Positions 1 through 7,434 of a stretch of DNA of 10,598 nt are shown here, piece by piece. Position numbers and translations under genes: made by a program. The stretch spans positions 1 through 10,598 of the forward strand of contig JAOXRV010000731.1 of NCBI GenBank assembly GCA_025800435.1, written 5' to 3'. Origin of the DNA: Cellvibrionaceae bacterium (lineage in GTDB: Bacteria; Pseudomonadota; Gammaproteobacteria; Pseudomonadales; Cellvibrionaceae). The stretch's first letter is position 1; each line of letters begins with the position of its first letter. A model generated the notes under the pieces. It had not been told where the DNA came from. It worked only from the letters and a program-made list of their open reading frames with translations, and did no database searches.

Positions 1-3000
1 GACAATGGCCAACTGCTTGGCCAAACCACCGTAAAAGACGATGGCAGTTGGTGTTTCAATTGCCAGGGCCTAAACCACGGCGAACACAACTTCTCTGCCA
101 GTGGCGCAGGTGCAAATCAAACCGCAAACTTGGCAATTACCGTAGACCCCAATGCCAGCAATATAGACCTGCCCCCCGGCACCGTCATTTACGACGGTGG
201 TAAAATCGATAACAACACCCCCACGATTGAAGGCTGGGCCAGCCCCGGCGCGATCATCTCACTGTCAGCCAACGGCTATACCTACGGACCCATCATTGCC
301 GACAACCGCGGGCGCTGGACAATCGAAGTGAGCGAGGCCCTGCCCCAGGGCGAGGTTACCTTTGCCGCCATGGCTGAGCTGGGCGGCGGCCAGACGTTCT
401 ACTTTGCCTACACTTTAGAGGTCGACGCGCCCCAGCCCGCACTCAGCAGCAGCGCCGCCAAAACCAATATAGACCCCAGCCTGGCGGTGCCCGACATCGA
501 GTCAGTTCAAGACAATGTCGGCATCAAACAAGGGGTGCTCGCCAAAGGTGATCACAGCGACGACGATATTCCCACCCTGTTGGGCCAGGCCGAAGCCTGG
601 AGCGAGGTCCAGATTTTTGATAACGGCGTGTTGCTGGGCAGCACTTATGCCAATGCCAACGGTCGCTGGACCTACTCACCGACCACCGCCCTACCCGAGG
701 GCGAGCACAGCTTTACCGCCGTGCTCATTGACCTCTCGGGCAATCGCAGCGAAACCAGTGATGCCTACACAATTATTGTCGATCGCACCATTCACGGGCC
801 ACAACTACTGCGCGTGATGGATGACTCGGGGCAACAGCAAACCACCATTGCCAACGGTGGCGACACCCTGGATGCGCGCCCCGAATTTATCGGCAAGGCA
901 GACCCCAATGACTTTGTCACTATTATTATCGACGGCAGTGAAGTGGCCACCGTGCAAGCCGATACCAATGGCAACTGGCGCTATGAGCTGCAGCAAGATT
1001 TGAGCGATGGCAGCCACAGCATGCAGGCTTACAGCTACGACCTAGCCAGCAACTACAGCGCCACCAGCACAGCGTTTAATTTCAATGTTATCGGCAACCG
1101 CGATATCGGCCCGGTAACGGATAGTGATGCCAATGCCAACCGCGTCTCTGAATTTGCGCCACTTGGCCAGGCGGTCGGTATTACCGCCGCCGCCATCGAC
1201 CCGGATGCAACTGACACCGTCACTTATCGATTGCTCGACGATGCCGGCGGCCGGTTCCAGATCGACCCCAATACTGGCGTGGTCACCGTGGCCGGGCAAC
1301 TCAATTACGACATCGCCCAAGCCCATCAAATTACCGTGCAGGCCAACTCCAGCGATGGCAGCAGCAGCCAGACTGATATGACCATCAATGTCGACCTGGT
1401 CAACCGCCTTATCGGGCCGCTGAGAGACAGCAACAGTGGCGCCAATACAGTACTGGAAAATGCCGGGCGCGGCACGGCGGTCGGCATTACCGCATTGGCC
1501 GTCGACCCGGATAACCGCGACAGCGTTAGCTACCAACTGCTTGATAACGCCGGCGGCCGCTTTCAGATCGACGCCAATACCGGTGTGGTCACCGTGGCCG
1601 GGCAACTTGATTACAACAGCGCACAAGCGCACCAAATCACGGTGCTAGCGCGCTCTAGCGATGGCAGCAGCAGCCAGGCCAATATGACCATTGAGGTGCA
1701 ACAAGTTAATCGCCCAATTGGCCCGGTGAGCGATGTTGACGGCGCCGCAAACCAGGTGTCTGAATACGCCAGGGTCGGCTCCGCGGTCGGCATTACCGCC
1801 CTGGCCACAGACCCAGACGCGGGCGACACCGTCAGCTACCAGCTGCTGAACAATGCCGGCGGGCGCTTTCAAATCGATGCCCAGACTGGGGTGGTCAGAG
1901 TAGCTGGCAAACTCGACTATGAAACCGGGCCGCGCCACCAAATTACCGTGCAGGCCAATTCCAGCGACGGCAGTAGCAGCCGCGCCAATATGGACATCAA
2001 TCTGATTAACGAACAGTACTGCATGGAGTGGGTCAGCGTACCGCCGGACTTAAATAATATTTATACCAGCGGCAGAAATTTTCTCTATGTGGGTAAAAGC
2101 AATGCCCCGGCCGGCACCGTACTAACCATTAAAATCAATGCCTCAGCTTACGATTATGTGCCAGTCAATAACATCATCGGCAAACGCTACGTCAAAGTGG
2201 GCGAGTCCGAAAGCTATCGCCAAGTGGTGGTCGGGGCGGACGGCGGCTTTCAGTTCTATGCCAGCCCACTGCTGCAACCAACACTCAACTCGATGGGCGC
2301 CAAAGTTGGGCAGGCGGTGCGCGTGTATATCGCCTCGGACCACGACCGCAGCCAGCCGGACCCGGATTCCTGCACCCTGCATGACAGCACCCGTTTTGAA
2401 AACCGCGACCCGCGGGTTACGCCCTTGGTGCTCGACCTCAATGGCGACGGCGTCAACACCACTGCCCTGGCCCAAGGGGTAAGTTTTGATTTGGATGCCG
2501 ACGGCGTGCTTGACCAAAGCGCCTGGAGCAGCGCCGAAGACGGACTGCTGGTACGCGATATCAATGGCGACGGCAAAATTAACGATGGCAGTGAATTATT
2601 TGGCAGCTACACCCAACTGCAAAATGGTGAGCAGGCCGAGCATGGCTTCGCCGCCCTGGCCGATCTGGACAGCAACGGCGACGGGCTGTTTGACGCGGCC
2701 GACCAACACTATACGGAATTGCAGGTCTGGGTCGATGGTAATAGCGACGGCCAGGTACAAGCTGGCGAGCTGCAATCGCTACTGGAAGCCGGCGTGGCAC
2801 AGATTGATCTCGGCGCCACCGCCATCTCCGAAACCAACGCCGGCAACTGGGTGGGCCTGCGCAGCAGCTGGACCGATACCGAGGGCCAGCAGCATGACAT
2901 CGACGATGTCTGGTTTAGCTACCTGGCCGGCGCGGCCGCGCTCACCGCTGAGCAGCAAGCGGTCATCGCCGAGGCGGATATTTTCGCAGCGGGTGATCAG

Positions 3001-3135
3001 CTGCTGGATCAGCTTAGCCCGGCCAACCATAAAGTCGGCCAGACCGATAGCATGAGCCAGGCCCCAGCCCTTAGCCCGCTGCCTGAGCAGGCCGAGCCAC
3101 TCAGTCTGCAACTGGCGCCAGAGCTGCTGCTTTAG
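1..3135 (+). CDS. Large Ig-like/cadherin-repeat surface adhesin, 3' part (5' end outside window)
   Basis: The frame is open from base 1 with no credible start, so 1044 C-terminal residues of a larger protein are present. Numbered from base 1, the order is: a partial Ig-like domain (1-50); three Ig-like domains (about 63-143, 169-261, 267-366) that share an NGRW/NGNW strand and a 'LPEGEHSFTA'-like strand; three 102-residue cadherin-like repeats (369-674) with DPDxxDTVSY and GGRFQID motifs; an unrecognised segment (674-791) starting and ending with Cys; and a calcium-loop block at about 805-960 with DLNGDGVN (812), DLDADGVLD (830), DINGDGKIND (853), DLDSNGDG (888) and DGNSDG (912). It ends in a hydrophobic tail, ELLL. 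Such proteins usually leave the cell through type I secretion and act in surface or biofilm adhesion; that role is inferred. No RTX nonapeptides, N-terminal retention module or transporter genes are visible. Cys residues at 18, 21, 674 and 791 are unusual for this class. Family assignment is firm; substrate and export route are not. Confidence 0.85.
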   Translation, partial: DNGQLLGQTTVKDDGSWCFNCQGLNHGEHNFSASGAGANQTANLAITVDPNASNIDLPPGTVIYDGGKIDNNTPTIEGWASPGAIISLSANGYTYGPIIADNRGRWTIEVSEALPQGEVTFAAMAELGGGQTFYFAYTLEVDAPQPALSSSAAKTNIDPSLAVPDIESVQDNVGIKQGVLAKGDHSDDDIPTLLGQAEAWSEVQIFDNGVLLGSTYANANGRWTYSPTTALPEGEHSFTAVLIDLSGNRSETSDAYTIIVDRTIHGPQLLRVMDDSGQQQTTIANGGDTLDARPEFIGKADPNDFVTIIIDGSEVATVQADTNGNWRYELQQDLSDGSHSMQAYSYDLASNYSATSTAFNFNVIGNRDIGPVTDSDANANRVSEFAPLGQAVGITAAAIDPDATDTVTYRLLDDAGGRFQIDPNTGVVTVAGQLNYDIAQAHQITVQANSSDGSSSQTDMTINVDLVNRLIGPLRDSNSGANTVLENAGRGTAVGITALAVDPDNRDSVSYQLLDNAGGRFQIDANTGVVTVAGQLDYNSAQAHQITVLARSSDGSSSQANMTIEVQQVNRPIGPVSDVDGAANQVSEYARVGSAVGITALATDPDAGDTVSYQLLNNAGGRFQIDAQTGVVRVAGKLDYETGPRHQITVQANSSDGSSSRANMDINLINEQYCMEWVSVPPDLNNIYTSGRNFLYVGKSNAPAGTVLTIKINASAYDYVPVNNIIGKRYVKVGESESYRQVVVGADGGFQFYASPLLQPTLNSMGAKVGQAVRVYIASDHDRSQPDPDSCTLHDSTRFENRDPRVTPLVLDLNGDGVNTTALAQGVSFDLDADGVLDQSAWSSAEDGLLVRDINGDGKINDGSELFGSYTQLQNGEQAEHGFAALADLDSNGDGLFDAADQHYTELQVWVDGNSDGQVQAGELQSLLEAGVAQIDLGATAISETNAGNWVGLRSSWTDTEGQQHDIDDVWFSYLAGAAALTAEQQAVIAEADIFAAGDQLLDQLSPANHKVGQTDSMSQAPALSPLPEQAEPLSLQLAPELLL
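1105..2022 (+). repeat. Three tandem 306-bp cadherin-like repeats inside the adhesin
   Basis: Three units start at 1105, 1411 and 1717, exactly 306 bp (102 codons) apart. Each runs from an IGPxxD motif through GGRFQID and TGVV to SSDGSSS. Units 1 and 2 share a 23-bp identical stretch (1279-1301 and 1585-1607), and the codons for SDGSSS are also nearly identical, so the duplication is either recent or homogenised by recombination. The repeats are coding and are likely sites of copy-number change between strains. Confidence 0.9.
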
Positions 3136-3158
3136 GGCACCTCCAGCCAATCGGCCTG

Positions 3159-3205
3159 TAGCTCGCGGGGGCATAGCCCCCCCCGCAGCTAGGGCTTATT
3201 TATTT
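3159..3205 (+). terminator. Rho-independent-type terminator after the adhesin gene
   Basis: The stem is TAGCT (3159-3163) with AGCTA (3187-3191), then a one-base bulge (C3164), then seven GC pairs (3165-3171 with 3180-3186) around an 8-nt loop. A T-rich stretch, CTTATTTATTT (3195-3205), follows after three G residues. The position, 24 bp past the adhesin stop and well before ettA, fits a terminator. The T tract is interrupted, which lowers certainty. Confidence 0.6.
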
Positions 3206-3365
3206 GCTGAATCCGGGCCAGGGCATGGGTGGGTTTGCCCTGTCGCCCGCGAATAATCGTGCATACGTGCATTAATACAATGTAATATTTTTAAGGAAAA
3301 CTTCGCTTATACCTTTCAACCCAACTCAAGCGGGTTACAATAAGCCTTTGTTACGACCCACAAGC

Positions 3366-3370
3366 GGAGG
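3366..3370 (+). promoter_or_regulatory. Ribosome binding site of ettA
   Basis: GGAGG lies 10 nt before the ATG at 3381. It decides the start: the frame also reads upstream to a TTG at 3348, but that codon has no Shine-Dalgarno sequence and the extra 11 residues are absent from known EttA proteins. Confidence 0.7.
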
Positions 3371-3380
3371 CCGCCACCCC

Positions 3381-5045
3381 ATGGCGCAATATGTTTACAG
3401 TATGAATCGGGTGGGCAAGATTGTGCCCCCCAAGCGCGAAATCCTTAAAGACATCTCTTTGAGCTTCTTTCCCGGCGCCAAAATCGGCGTACTGGGCTTA
3501 AACGGCTCGGGCAAGTCCACCCTGCTGCGGATTATGGCCGGGGTCGATACCGACTATAACGGCGAGGCCCGCCCCATGCCCGGTATCAAGGTTGGCTACC
3601 TGCCCCAGGAGCCACAGCTGGATGACAACAAAGACGTGCGCGGCAATGTGGAAGACGGTGTGCGCGAGGCCCTAGATGCCCTGGCCGGACTGGATCAGGT
3701 GTACGCGGACTACGCCGCCGAGGATGCGGACTTCGACGCCCTGGCCAAAAAACAGGCAAATTTTGAAGATATTATTCAGGCCTGGGATGCCCACAACCTA
3801 GATCACAAACTGGAGCAGGCCGCCGACGCCCTGCGCCTACCCCCATGGGATGCCGAGGTGAGCAAGCTGTCCGGTGGTGAGAAGCGCCGGGTGGCCCTGT
3901 GCCGGCTGCTGCTATCGCGCCCAGATATGCTGCTATTGGACGAACCCACCAACCACCTGGATGCGGAATCGGTATTCTGGCTGGAGCAGTTCCTGCAGGA
4001 ATTCCCCGGCACCGTGGTGGCCATTACCCACGACCGCTACTTCCTCGACAACGCCGCCGGCTGGATTTTGGAGCTGGACCGGGGCCACGGTATCCCCTAC
4101 GAGGGCAACTACACCACCTGGCTCGAAACCAAAGAGCAGCGTCTGGAACAAGAGCAGCGCACTGAGGCCGCCCACAATAAAGCCATTAAAGCCGAACTGG
4201 AGTGGGTGCGTCAAAACCCCAAAGGCCGCCAGGCTAAAAACAAAGCGCGCCTGGCCCGCTTTGAAGAGATGCAGTCACAGGAATTCCAGACCCGCAACGA
4301 GACCAATGAAATTTATATTCCCCCGGGTGACCGTCTCGGCGATAAGGTGATCGAGATAGAGCATGTCAGCAAAAGTTATGGCGAGCGCAAGCTGATCGAC
4401 GATTTAAATATCAGTATTCCCAAGGGCGCCATTGTTGGCATTATTGGCGGTAACGGCGCCGGTAAATCAACCCTGTTCCGCATGATTGCCGGTACCGAGC
4501 AGCCAGATGAAGGCAGCATTACTCTCGGCGATACGGTCAAGGTTGCCTATGTGGAACAGGGCCGGGAAAACCTCGACGATAATAAAAATGTGTGGGAGGC
4601 CATCTCCGACGGCCAAGACATTTTAAAGATTGGCAACTACGAGGTCAGCTCGCGCAGCTACGTGGGCCGCTTTAACTTTAAGGGTACCGACCAGCAAAAA
4701 CGGGTCGGCGAATTGTCCGGTGGTGAACGCGGTCGCTTACACCTGGCCAATACCTTAAAGCAGGGCGCCAATGTGCTGCTGCTGGATGAACCTTCAAACG
4801 ATTTGGATGTGGAAACCCTGCGCGCGCTGGAAGAAGCGCTGCTGAACTTCCCCGGCTGCGCCCTGGTGATCTCGCACGATCGCTGGTTTTTAGATCGAGT
4901 CGCCACCCATATCCTGGCCTACGAAGGCGAGAGCGATGTGGTGTTCTTTGAGGGCAACTACAGCGAGTACCACGAAGACTTTGTGGCCCGCAAAGGCGCC
5001 GATGCCGGCCCCAAGCGGATGAAGTATAAGCCGATCAAGACCTAG
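3381..5045 (+). CDS. ettA: Energy-dependent translational throttle protein EttA (ABC-F ATPase)
   Basis: EttA is a cytosolic ABC-F protein that binds the ribosomal E site and couples entry into elongation to the ATP/ADP state. The 554-residue product matches the family length (E. coli, 555). Domain 1 has Walker A GLNGSGKST (39-47), signature LSGGE (163-167) and Walker B LLLDEPTNHLD with E188. Domain 2 has Walker A GGNGAGKST (356-364), signature LSGGERGR and LLLDEPSNDLD with E470. E188 and E470 are at the same positions as the catalytic glutamates of E. coli EttA. The EttA-specific arm (about 95-145) and the charged linker with a GRQAKNKARLARFEE motif (about 255-300) are present. Small departures are G for P in the second Walker A and S for T in the second Walker B. 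Weak TACAAT boxes at 3276 and 3336 may belong to its promoter, but neither has a good -35. It is probably transcribed alone and converges with the next gene. Confidence 0.97.
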   Translation: MAQYVYSMNRVGKIVPPKREILKDISLSFFPGAKIGVLGLNGSGKSTLLRIMAGVDTDYNGEARPMPGIKVGYLPQEPQLDDNKDVRGNVEDGVREALDALAGLDQVYADYAAEDADFDALAKKQANFEDIIQAWDAHNLDHKLEQAADALRLPPWDAEVSKLSGGEKRRVALCRLLLSRPDMLLLDEPTNHLDAESVFWLEQFLQEFPGTVVAITHDRYFLDNAAGWILELDRGHGIPYEGNYTTWLETKEQRLEQEQRTEAAHNKAIKAELEWVRQNPKGRQAKNKARLARFEEMQSQEFQTRNETNEIYIPPGDRLGDKVIEIEHVSKSYGERKLIDDLNISIPKGAIVGIIGGNGAGKSTLFRMIAGTEQPDEGSITLGDTVKVAYVEQGRENLDDNKNVWEAISDGQDILKIGNYEVSSRSYVGRFNFKGTDQQKRVGELSGGERGRLHLANTLKQGANVLLLDEPSNDLDVETLRALEEALLNFPGCALVISHDRWFLDRVATHILAYEGESDVVFFEGNYSEYHEDFVARKGADAGPKRMKYKPIKT

Positions 5046-5941
5046 GCCGTACAGGCGGCCAGGGCCTCGGCCAAACCCGGGTAGCGAAATTCAAACCCCG
5101 CTTGCAGCAGACGCTCGGGGTAAACCCGCTGGCCCTCTAGTAATAGCTCGGCGCCCTCACCCAACATTAGCTTGGGCACCAGTGCCGGCAGCGGCAACAC
5201 CGCCGGGCGCCCCAGCGCCCGCCCCAAACGGTTGGCAAAATCGCTGTTTTGCACCGCTCCCGGTGCACTTAGGTTATAGGCGCCATAGCAGTCGCGGTGA
5301 TCCAGCAGAAACAAGATCGCTTTCACTTGGTCGTCGATATGGATCCAGCTCATCCACTGCTCGCCGCTGCCAATGGGGCCGCCGAGGCCGAGCCGAAACG
5401 GCGGCAGCATTTTTGCCAGGGCTCCGCCGCCGGGGCCCAACACCACCGCCGTGCGCAATAGGCAAACACGTACCCCCAGCGATTCCGCTTGCAGGGCGGC
5501 GGCCTCCCACTGCTGGCACAACTGATGGGTAAAGCCATCGGCAACTTGTGCATCTTCTAGCAACTGGTGGTCGCCTTCTTGGCTGCCATAAAAGCCAATG
5601 GCTGAACCGCTCAACAGAACCCGGGGAGGCCGGGGCCAAGTTTGCATTGCCGTGACTAAGGCGCGGGTAGTATTAAGGCGGCTATCGAGCAGCAACTGTT
5701 TACGCGTCGGGCTCCAACGCTTATCGGCAATACCGGCCCCGGCGAGATTAATCACCCCATCGACGGGGGCCAACTCGCTCAGTTGCGACAACTCGGCCAA
5801 AGCTTGTACTCGCCCATCATAGCGGCGCTGGATTATATGCGGCGAGCAACTCCAGGCACTGAGCTGATAGCCTCGTTCAAGCAACTTGGGAATAAGCGCC
5901 TGGGCGATAAATCCCGAGGCACCGGTAAGAAGAATATGCAT
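5042..5941 (-). CDS. yfcH: TIGR01777-family SDR epimerase/oxidoreductase (YfcH type)
   Basis: This is a predicted cytosolic NAD(P)-dependent extended short-chain dehydrogenase of 299 residues, close to E. coli YfcH (297). The Rossmann motif is TGASGFI (6-12). Family signatures follow: VINLAGAGIADKRW (63-76), SGSAIGFYG (111-119), a WE pair (145-146) where ordinary SDRs have YxxxK, LGPGGGALAKMLPPFRLGLGG (split at 168-188), the MSWIHIDD motif (197-204), and a C-terminal DUF1731-type tail ending YPERLLQAGFEFRYPGL. The physiological substrate is unknown for the family. I chose the ATG at 5941, which makes the protein begin MHILLTGASG; a GTG three codons upstream (5950) is possible but adds nothing conserved. 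The Shine-Dalgarno sequence is weak (GAG 8 nt upstream). It lies 78 bp downstream of the diguanylate cyclase on the same strand, so co-transcription is possible. Its stop overlaps the ettA stop in CTAG. Confidence 0.9.
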   Translation of the reverse strand: MHILLTGASGFIAQALIPKLLERGYQLSAWSCSPHIIQRRYDGRVQALAELSQLSELAPVDGVINLAGAGIADKRWSPTRKQLLLDSRLNTTRALVTAMQTWPRPPRVLLSGSAIGFYGSQEGDHQLLEDAQVADGFTHQLCQQWEAAALQAESLGVRVCLLRTAVVLGPGGGALAKMLPPFRLGLGGPIGSGEQWMSWIHIDDQVKAILFLLDHRDCYGAYNLSAPGAVQNSDFANRLGRALGRPAVLPLPALVPKLMLGEGAELLLEGQRVYPERLLQAGFEFRYPGLAEALAACTA

Positions 5942-6019
5942 AGCAAACACTCGACAGTAGCAATGGGCTTAGACTCCCATACTCGGCGGCCAAGGGCAAA
6001 GGGTTTAAAGTACCTTAGC

Positions 6020-6964
6020 TTAAACCACCGCCTCGGCGACCGCGTCCTCACCTGTCCAGCTGACACAGTTGCGGCCTTTTTGCTTGGATTTATACAGCTG
6101 CTCATCGGCCACTTCGACAATTTGCTTCCACTCTAGGCCGCAGCCCGGCTCATAGGTGCACAGGCCGGCACTGGCGGTAAGCACGCCGTAATCACTTTTG
6201 CAGTGGGGTTCGCCCTGGCTTTCAATGGATTTAAGCACTCGCTCCACCACTTTGGCGGCAACCAGGGGGTAGGTTTCTGGCAGTAAAATCAGCAATTCTT
6301 CACCGCCGTAACGATACAGGCGGTCTGAGCTGCGCAGCGTGTCTTGAATGGTAGCTGCAATTAACCGCAGCGCCCTATCGCCCTCTTGGTGGCCATAGTG
6401 GTCGTTAAACTTTTTAAAGTAGTCCACGTCCACCAACACCACCGAATAATAACGCTGATAGCGCTGGGCGTTGCGGTGGCTATACTGCAGGTCAATTTCC
6501 ATCGCCCTGCGGTTGCCAATACCCAGCAGGGAGTCTTCCATCGACAATGCCTGCAGCTCATCGAGCATATTAAAGTGGGCATCGAGAATGTCTTTTTGAC
6601 CGATCACACCCATTAAATAACCCTCTTCATCCACCACGGGCAGGTCGCGTACGGTATAGGACTGGGAGATAACAAACGCCTCTTTCAGCGGCGATCCGTA
6701 GGGCACGGTAATGGGCTTAGCGGTCATAATGTCTTGGGCCAGTAAACCCTCTAGGGGCTGCTGACGACGGTGATGCTCAGCCAATAAAACAACCAAGTCT
6801 CTTTGGGTAATAATACCGACCGGTTTGTCATCTTGTATGACAATGACACAGGAGTTATCGCCATCGACCAGCACTTCAAGGATTGAATTGAGGCTAGCGC
6901 CGGGCTCAACTGTGACAAAACCCATCGTCATGTGGTCTTGCACACAAGAATCGTTCACATTCAT
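6020..6964 (-). CDS. Diguanylate cyclase with two N-terminal CBS domains
   Basis: This is a predicted soluble enzyme making cyclic di-GMP from two GTP; no membrane segments are visible. A CBS pair covers about residues 5-130: VQDHMTMGFVTVEPGASL, PVGIITQRDLVVLL, then AQDIMTAKPITVPYGSPL and LMGVIGQKDILDAHF. The GGDEF domain follows at about 143-303. It has the metal-binding segment VDVDYFKKFND (D179/D181), an A-site GGEEL (220-224) and an intact product-inhibition I-site RSSD (211-214) five residues before it, so it should be active and feedback-inhibited. CBS pairs commonly bind adenine nucleotides or related ligands, so control by energy status is a fair inference. I chose the ATG at 6964 (314 aa). 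The longer frame starts with TTG at 7033, overlaps the likely promoter and adds 23 non-conserved residues. It may feed c-di-GMP control of adhesion, for which the adhesin 3 kb away is a conceivable target; no direct link is visible. Confidence 0.93.
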   Translation of the reverse strand: MNVNDSCVQDHMTMGFVTVEPGASLNSILEVLVDGDNSCVIVIQDDKPVGIITQRDLVVLLAEHHRRQQPLEGLLAQDIMTAKPITVPYGSPLKEAFVISQSYTVRDLPVVDEEGYLMGVIGQKDILDAHFNMLDELQALSMEDSLLGIGNRRAMEIDLQYSHRNAQRYQRYYSVVLVDVDYFKKFNDHYGHQEGDRALRLIAATIQDTLRSSDRLYRYGGEELLILLPETYPLVAAKVVERVLKSIESQGEPHCKSDYGVLTASAGLCTYEPGCGLEWKQIVEVADEQLYKSKQKGRNCVSWTGEDAVAEAVV

Positions 6965-7004
6965 ATTTGTAAGACTTTGGTTTTTATACCCCAAATGGGC
7001 TCTA

Positions 7005-7033
7005 GTTATACTTCTCAAACCACCCTGGACCAA
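7005..7033 (-). promoter_or_regulatory. Candidate sigma70 promoter for the diguanylate cyclase
   Basis: On the minus strand, TTGGTC (7033-7028) and TATAAC (7010-7005) are separated by 17 nt. The -10 matches 5 of 6 consensus bases and the -35 only 3. Transcription would start near 6998 and give a leader of about 34 nt before the ATG at 6964, which supports that start over the upstream TTG. Confidence 0.3.
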
Positions 7034-7175
7034 CCCTAGCCCACAAATGCAAACAACTCCTTACTCCCTGCACAATAATAGTTGCTTCTGTAAAGACAAT
7101 AACTTGGGTTAACCTCAATCAAGTATTGGCCAAGCAAAAGCCGATTTCCAGTCAGCCAGAGAAAAACCGTTAGTT

Positions 7176-7215
7176 GGGTAACTCTGAATAAGTCGGCTGT
7201 GCTAAGAGGTGCACC
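7176..7215. repeat. Degenerate copy of the IS-tip-like sequence found after cobS
   Basis: Bases 7176-7196 match 10461-10481 at 18 of 21 positions, with the shared core CTCTGAATAA. The segment ends at 7205-7215 with AGAGGTGCACC, a near reverse complement of the GGGCACCTCT that starts the copy at 10461. It therefore looks like a short, imperfectly inverted remnant of the same element. The similarity is visible directly; mobile origin is inferred. Confidence 0.4.
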
Positions 7216-7315
7216 TTTTATTATAATTGACCCGTCCAATAATACCCGACTTTATTATTAGGCACAAAACCGTAAGCCGGAAACAAATCACAACAAATGC
7301 TATGACTAAGATTGA

Positions 7316-7360
7316 TTATCCAACCGATAAAGGTGAGACTTATTATCACAACAACGATAA
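7316..7360. promoter_or_regulatory. Two TTATC/GATAA dyads upstream of cobU (candidate operator)
   Basis: TTATC-N5-GATAA (7316-7330) and TTATC-N8-GATAA (7343-7360) lie in tandem about 75-120 bp before the cobU start. GATAA/ATTATC words are the building blocks of Fur-type operators, but the spacing does not give a standard Fur box. Function is unproven. Confidence 0.25.
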
Positions 7361-7434
7361 GTAAAAATTAGCGCCAAAATAGATAAATAGACGCCCAGCA
7401 ATGCGAATACACACTCAATGAACTTGATCCAACT

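Larger units (their letters stand above)
6965..7434. other. AT-rich divergent intergenic region between the cyclase gene and cobU
   Basis: These 470 bp hold no convincing gene on either strand and are clearly more AT-rich than the flanking genes. They contain the candidate cyclase promoter (7005-7033), an IS-tip-like relic (7176-7215), an AT stem (7238-7244 with 7253-7259) and two TTATC/GATAA dyads (7316-7360). A possible but poor cobU promoter is TTGACC (7227-7232) with TTTATT (7251-7256) at 18-nt spacing. A perfect TATAAT at 7222-7227 has no partner -35. No cobalamin riboswitch B12 box (a GCCACTG-like motif) is present on either strand. Confidence 0.6.

Noticed and set aside
130..132. TTG at 130 as the start of the adhesin gene
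   Set aside because: The same frame is open to base 1 and the upstream codons already form part of an Ig-like domain (DNGQLLGQ), so the gene simply enters the window from the left.
1042..1635. Minus-strand 197-codon open frame opposite the adhesin
   Set aside because: It is the antisense shadow of the GC-rich cadherin repeats and mirrors their periodicity; there is no independent start signal.
1105..2022. Regular 306-bp repeats as a CRISPR or satellite array
   Set aside because: The period is a multiple of three, the frame stays open throughout and the units translate into cadherin-like domains.
6965..7033. Longer diguanylate cyclase starting at TTG 7033
   Set aside because: The added 23 residues do not resemble CBS sequence, and the region overlaps a better interpretation as promoter and leader; the ATG at 6964 sits just before the first CBS motif.
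7036..7239. Minus-strand 67-codon open frame in the intergenic region
   Set aside because: It starts with TTG, has no ribosome binding site, runs through the IS-tip relic and shows no recognisable protein features.
7401..7421. Six-codon mini-ORF (MRIHTQ) ending 13 nt before cobU, as a leader peptide
   Set aside because: It has no Shine-Dalgarno sequence, no run of regulatory codons and no attenuator hairpin; very short frames like this occur by chance.
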